DNA of 64,000 nucleotides from Nocardia macrotermitis (GTDB lineage: Bacteria; Actinomycetota; Actinomycetes; Mycobacteriales; Mycobacteriaceae): NCBI RefSeq assembly GCF_009604405.1, contig NZ_WEGK01000019.1:62001-126000 (forward strand), read 5' to 3'. Position 1 is the stretch's first letter, and every line of letters begins with the position of its first letter. The position numbers were made by a program, and so were the translations under genes. Shown here one piece after another: positions 60,310-64,000 of the stretch. The notes under the pieces were generated by a model that was not told the DNA's origin, did no database searches, and saw only the letters and a program-made list of their open reading frames with translations.

Positions 60310-60340
60310 AAACCCTGACCAGTCGCACTGATCAGGGTTT
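60310..60340 (-). terminator. intrinsic terminator of tRNA-Arg
   Basis: On the minus strand AAACCCTGA (60332-60340 as TCAGGGTTT) pairs with TCAGGGTTT, extended by CAGT/ACTG after one mismatch, 3-nt loop, and is followed by six T (60307-60312). It is the only classic stem plus T-run terminator I found in the window. Confidence 0.85.
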
Positions 60341-60343
60341 CGG

Positions 60344-60416
60344 TGCCCTCGGCAGGAATCGAACCTGCGGCCTTCTGCTCCGGAGGCAGACGCTCTATCC
60401 CCTGAGCTACGAGGGC
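60344..60416 (-). tRNA. tRNA-Arg (CCG)
   Basis: Minus-strand cloverleaf: acceptor GCCCTCG / CGAGGGC, D arm GCTCAGGGGATAGAGC, anticodon CCG in TCTGCCTCCGGAGCAGA, T arm GCAGGTTCGATTCCTGC, discriminator A. It reads codon CGG. A T-run terminator follows. The arginyl-tRNA synthetase gene is 1.9 kb away. Confidence 0.96.
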
Positions 60417-60504
60417 GGGGATGGACCCGTTCGTCTTTCGTCCGATCGGGCTGGGAAAGCGTATCGCATCATCGGCCGTGAGCCAAAAAGCGGGCTCGAG
60501 CGGG

Positions 60505-61374
60505 TCAGGTCATGGGGAGTGGGGGTGCGTTGCGGGCGGTGAGGAGTTGGGTCATGAGCTGGATCTCGCCCTGCTGGGTGGCGTTCATACTCGTGGCGAG
60601 GGTGCGGACGGCGTCGGTGTCGGCGTGCGTGCTCGCGTAGTCGACCATGGTGATGCCGCCCTGATGGTGACGCAGCATCAGTTGCAGGAACAGGGTGTCC
60701 TGCTCGGGGCCGGTGAGTTGGCGCAGGCGGTTCATCTCGGTGGCGGTGGCCATACCGGGCATGGACTGCACCGCCCCGGTCGGCTGCGCGCTCATCGACA
60801 TCGAGGGCATCGAACCCATCGAATCGTGCATGCCGCCGTGCGCACTCATCCAACCCATGTACCCGTCCGGATCCACGCTCGGCCGCTGCCACAGCTGCAA
60901 CCAGCCCTGCATACGCCCGGCCTGATTCTGCTGGGTGGTCAGAATGTCGTACGCGAACCGCTTGATCTCGGGATCACTCCCACCCGACAACTCCAGCGCC
61001 GCCATCTGCACCGCCTGCGCATGATGCACCGACATGTCCTGACAGAACCCGACATCCACGGCATTCGGCGCGGCATCCCCCTTGTCCTGCAAGGGAATCC
61101 GCGCGATCACCCCGATCGCGAACCCGGTCAGCAGCAAACATGCCCCGAGCAATACGAACAACGTGGTGCGGCGTCGAGGCGAGGACCCATCGGCCTCGGT
61201 CGAGTCGAGATCCGCAGACGCCGCCCGACCAGATTCGCCGAGACCGCTCTCGGCCCGCACAGCGTCGGAATCATCCGGATCGTCGGCCCGCCCGGATTCG
61301 TTCCCGCCGACAGCCTCGGTCGACACCGGGTCCTCCCCGGCATCGACATCGGCCGAACACCCGCTGTTACTCAC
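60505..61374 (-). CDS. DUF305 membrane-anchored protein, Met-rich
   Basis: A 289-aa protein: about 65 acidic, disordered residues, one transmembrane helix (RTTLFVLLGACLLLTGFAIG), then an extracytoplasmic DUF305 ferritin-like domain with paired His motifs (VGFCQDMSVHHAQAVQMAAL and QLMLRHHQGGITMVDYA). Between them is a Met/His-rich loop (HGGMHDSMGSMPSMSMSAQ). His pairs plus Met clusters suggest copper or silver binding, as in DUF305 protein CopM. GTG 61374 abuts the TAA stop of the DUF3105 gene. Confidence 0.88.
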   Translation of the reverse strand: MSNSGCSADVDAGEDPVSTEAVGGNESGRADDPDDSDAVRAESGLGESGRAASADLDSTEADGSSPRRRTTLFVLLGACLLLTGFAIGVIARIPLQDKGDAAPNAVDVGFCQDMSVHHAQAVQMAALELSGGSDPEIKRFAYDILTTQQNQAGRMQGWLQLWQRPSVDPDGYMGWMSAHGGMHDSMGSMPSMSMSAQPTGAVQSMPGMATATEMNRLRQLTGPEQDTLFLQLMLRHHQGGITMVDYASTHADTDAVRTLATSMNATQQGEIQLMTQLLTARNAPPLPMT

Positions 61375-62241
61375 TTACCGACCAGCACCCGGAACGAACT
61401 GCCCCCCACCCGACGGAACCGGAATCCCCGGAATCCCACCCGGCAACGCCCCACCCATCTCACTCGGATCGGTCTGCAATCCCTTGCCGTCCATGGGAAT
61501 CGCATCCTTACCCGGCGCGCTCGCGTCGAACGCGGGCGGATTGTCGGTGTCGAACGTCGGATTGGCGCAGTCCGCGCCGACCTCCGGATAGGTGTACTGA
61601 TTCAACCGCAGCGCCGTGATGAACTCGCCGACGCGCTTGTCCTTCGGATCGTCCAGCTTCAGCTGATGCCCCCAGGATTGCAGCGATACGGTATGATCCA
61701 GCCCGGGATACGGCGACATCAACATCGCGGGCTTGCCCTGCACCCGGTCCTTCAGCGAATCCAGCGCCGAACCGGTCACCTTGTCGGGGTTGTAGGCGAT
61801 CCAGACCGCGCCGTGCTCGAGCGAATGCACCGCGTTCTCGGTGCGAATCGCCTTGCCGTACACCACGCCCGTGCAGGTGGCCCAGGACGCGTCGTGCGGG
61901 CCGCCCATCGGCGGGGTCATGTCGTAGGCCACCCGCTGCGTCGCCGAGACGTGCAGTCCGGCCGGATACTCCTTGTGCACCACGCCCGGAATATCGGTCG
62001 AGGGATCCTTGTGGTCCGCGGTCGGGGTGAATTTCTGCGCATCGGCCTTCTGCTGATACTTCGGCACCAGATAGACCGCGAGCGCTGCCACCAACGCCAC
62101 GATCACCACGACGCCGCCGACGATCGGCCACTGGATCCGACCACCCCCGGGCAGTTTCGGACCGCCCTTGGATTTACTCGCGGGAGCGGACCGGGCGGCG
62201 GCACGGATGGCCTTGGCCGACTTTGCGCTGGTGTTCGGCAT
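61375..62241 (-). CDS. DUF3105 membrane-anchored protein
   Basis: A 288-aa protein with a Lys/Ala-rich N-terminus, a transmembrane helix (IVGGVVVIVALVAALAVYLV) and a DUF3105 domain outside the membrane: YDMTPPMGGPHDASWATCTG and AVHSLEHGAVWIAYNP carry conserved His and Cys. The tail is Gly/Pro-rich. DUF3105 and DUF305 genes are often adjacent; here they touch. ATG 62241 has GAAGAGAG upstream. Metal handling is likely but unproven. Divergent from argS. Confidence 0.88.
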   Translation of the reverse strand: MPNTSAKSAKAIRAAARSAPASKSKGGPKLPGGGRIQWPIVGGVVVIVALVAALAVYLVPKYQQKADAQKFTPTADHKDPSTDIPGVVHKEYPAGLHVSATQRVAYDMTPPMGGPHDASWATCTGVVYGKAIRTENAVHSLEHGAVWIAYNPDKVTGSALDSLKDRVQGKPAMLMSPYPGLDHTVSLQSWGHQLKLDDPKDKRVGEFITALRLNQYTYPEVGADCANPTFDTDNPPAFDASAPGKDAIPMDGKGLQTDPSEMGGALPGGIPGIPVPSGGGQFVPGAGR

Positions 62242-62332
62242 CGCTGATGGGCTCTCTTCGATCGGTCGGCTGATCCGAGTCCGGGAAACCCGCTGGCGGT
62301 GCCCCCCTGCTCGAACCATAGGATACTTACTC

Positions 62333-63991
62333 GTGACTCCAGTTGACCTTGCTGATCTTCTTCGTGCTACCGCGGCGAAGGTACTCGTGGAACGTGGATC
62401 GGACCCTGCGGTCCTGCCCGACGAGGTCACGGTGGAGCGACCGCGCAATCCCGAGCACGGTGACTATGCCACGAATGTGGCCATGCAGGTGGCGAAGAAG
62501 GCCGGAATGAATCCGCGCGAACTCGCCACGTTGCTCGCCGCGGCGCTCACCGCAGCGGACGGTATCGACACCGCCGAGGTCGCCGGTCCCGGATTCCTGA
62601 ACATCCGGCTGGCCGCCGCCGCGCAGGGCGCGATCATCGCGAAGATCCTGGCCGCGGGCGAGCGCTACGGCACCGCCGACACCCTCGCGGGCACGAATAT
62701 CAACCTGGAATTCGTCTCCGCCAATCCGACCGGTCCGGTTCATCTCGGCGGCACCCGCTGGGCGGCGGTCGGCGATGCGCTGGGCCGCATCCTGATCGCC
62801 CAGGGCGCGGCGGTGACCCGGGAGTACTACTTCAACGATCACGGCGCGCAGATCGACCGTTTCGCCAATTCCCTGGTCGCCGCCGCGACCGGCGCGCCGA
62901 CTCCGGACGACGGATATGCGGGCGCGTACATCGGCGAGATCGCCGACACCATCGTCGCGGCCAATCCCGGCGCGGCCGAACTGCCCGAGGCGCAGCGGCG
63001 GGAATTGTTCCGGCGCGAGGGCGTCGAGCTGATGTTCGCGCAGATCAGGGCGTCGCTGCACGAATTCGGCACGGATTTCGACGTCTATTTCAACGAGAGT
63101 TCGCTGTTCGAATCCGGTGAGGTCGAACGCGCGGTCGCCACCCTGAAATCCTCGGGCAAGCTGTACGAGAAGGACGGCGCGTGGTGGATCGCCTCCACCG
63201 AATACGGTGACGACAAGGACCGCGTGGTCATCAAGAGTGACGGCAATTCCGCCTATATCGCCGGTGATATCGCGTACTTCCACAACAAGCGCGCCCGCGG
63301 CTTCGACCTGTGCATCTACATGCTCGGCGCGGATCACCACGGCTACATCGGCCGTCTGAAGGCCGCCGCGGCCGCGTTCGGCGACGACCCGGCGACCGTC
63401 GAGGTGCTCATCGGCCAGATGGTGAATCTGGTGAAAGACGGTGTGGCCGTGAAGATGTCCAAGCGCGCGGGCACCATCGTCACCCTCGACGACCTGGTCG
63501 ACGCGATCGGTGTGGACGCCGCGCGCTATTCGCTGATGCGTTCCTCGGCCAACAGCAGTATCGATATCGATCTGGACCTGTGGACCAAGCAGGAGAGCGT
63601 CAACCCGATCTACTACGTGCAGTACGCGCACGCCCGCACCTGCCGGATCATCGAGAACTCCGCGGCGTTCGACTTCGCCTCGGTGACACCGGATTTCGCC
63701 GCGATGACCGCCGACCGCGAGGGTGAGCTGATCCGCACCCTGGGCGAGTTCCCGCGGATCGTGGCCACCGCCGGCGAGACGCGCGAACCGCATCGCGTGG
63801 TGCGGTATCTGGAGGAGCTGGCCGGTGTGTATCACCCCTTCCAGTCCGACAACGACATGCGCGTGCTGCCGCAGGGCGACGAACCGCTCACCCCGCGTCA
63901 CGCCGCGCGCCTGGAACTGGTGAAGGCGACCCGTCAGGTGCTGCGCAACGGCCTGTCGCTACTGGGCGTCAGTGCCCCGGAGCGCATGTGA
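62333..63991 (+). CDS. argS: arginyl-tRNA synthetase
   Basis: Class I synthetase that charges tRNA-Arg. The 552-aa protein is complete: N-terminal additional domain (PDEVTVERPRNPEHGDYATN), HIGH-type motif ANPTGPVHLGG, REYYFNDHGAQIDRFANSL, KMSK motif VKMSKRAGTIVTLDDLVDAI, and an anticodon-binding C-terminus with SLLGVSAPERM. GTG 62333 lies 8 nt from TAGGAT (62319-62324), so the message is probably leaderless. It is divergent from the DUF3105/DUF305 genes. Confidence 0.95.
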   Translation: MTPVDLADLLRATAAKVLVERGSDPAVLPDEVTVERPRNPEHGDYATNVAMQVAKKAGMNPRELATLLAAALTAADGIDTAEVAGPGFLNIRLAAAAQGAIIAKILAAGERYGTADTLAGTNINLEFVSANPTGPVHLGGTRWAAVGDALGRILIAQGAAVTREYYFNDHGAQIDRFANSLVAAATGAPTPDDGYAGAYIGEIADTIVAANPGAAELPEAQRRELFRREGVELMFAQIRASLHEFGTDFDVYFNESSLFESGEVERAVATLKSSGKLYEKDGAWWIASTEYGDDKDRVVIKSDGNSAYIAGDIAYFHNKRARGFDLCIYMLGADHHGYIGRLKAAAAAFGDDPATVEVLIGQMVNLVKDGVAVKMSKRAGTIVTLDDLVDAIGVDAARYSLMRSSANSSIDIDLDLWTKQESVNPIYYVQYAHARTCRIIENSAAFDFASVTPDFAAMTADREGELIRTLGEFPRIVATAGETREPHRVVRYLEELAGVYHPFQSDNDMRVLPQGDEPLTPRHAARLELVKATRQVLRNGLSLLGVSAPERM

Positions 63992-64000
63992 ATCCGAAGG

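Noticed and set aside
59690..60331. Open frames of HPASGIR or MPDAGCR repeats on both strands
   Set aside because: They come from the stop-free GGCATCC array, which is open in all six frames; there is no ribosome binding site and no conserved flank.

Overview
The window is one GC-rich actinobacterial chromosome segment. The gene order birA / PH-domain protein / GtrA / purK / purE / fadE25 is the one I know from Mycobacterium and its relatives. Many genes look leaderless, starting 5-8 nt after a TANNNT -10 box. Together with tandem DUF3558 lipoproteins, a split proton-translocating transhydrogenase and a fused isobutyryl-CoA mutase, this suggests Mycobacteriales, most likely Nocardia. The genus is an inference.

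Layout. 0.1-11 kb: biotin ligase, acyl-ACP desaturase, PH-domain membrane protein, a two-component pair, a repeat-filled gap, GtrA, purK-purE, a PIN-toxin/excisionase-type antitoxin pair, a TetR regulator and the fadE25-like dehydrogenase with paired operators. 11-24 kb: small genes (GNAT, FAD-linked oxidase, lone GroES-like protein, HIT-DinB-S51 operon), the pntAA-pntAB-pntB operon behind a long palindrome, an SDR/TetR/MFS cluster and a thioesterase. 24-35 kb: the bkdABC branched-chain 2-oxoacid dehydrogenase operon with a divergent Lrp regulator, SDR, BenE transporter, rhodanese, exported HNH nuclease and a glycine-zipper lipoprotein. 35-41 kb: SNF2 helicase plus SWIM protein, a binding-protein-like protein and a VapBC pair. 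41-49 kb: icmF, two crotonase-family enzymes, twin DUF3558 lipoproteins, an Hsp70-fold membrane protein and MarR. 49-55 kb: tRNA-Cys followed by two copies of a hairpin element, a Tat-type metallophosphoesterase, an EthD protein, a flavin monooxygenase divergent from a TetR gene across four operators, and a second FAD-linked oxidase. 55-60 kb: a poorly characterised island (small hypothetical protein, STAND/TPR ATPase, CDP-glycerol-transferase-like protein) ending in 22 perfect GGCATCC repeats. 60-64 kb: tRNA-Arg(CCG), DUF305 and DUF3105 membrane proteins and argS.

How they fit together. Several loci concern acyl-CoA and branched-chain amino-acid breakdown: bkdABC makes branched acyl-CoA, and FadE, the enoyl-CoA hydratase, the HIBYL-CoA hydrolase homologue and IcmF act on such thioesters. 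PntAA/AB/B balances NADH and NADPH. The most unusual features are (1) a 119-nt hairpin element in four copies, three of which begin 8-21 nt after a gene end, with compensatory stem changes; (2) the STAND / CDP-glycerol-like island next to the GGCATCC array; (3) two tandem pairs of overlapping operators between the monooxygenase and TetR genes; and (4) low-complexity, tandemly repeated insertions in PntAA and an MFS transporter.
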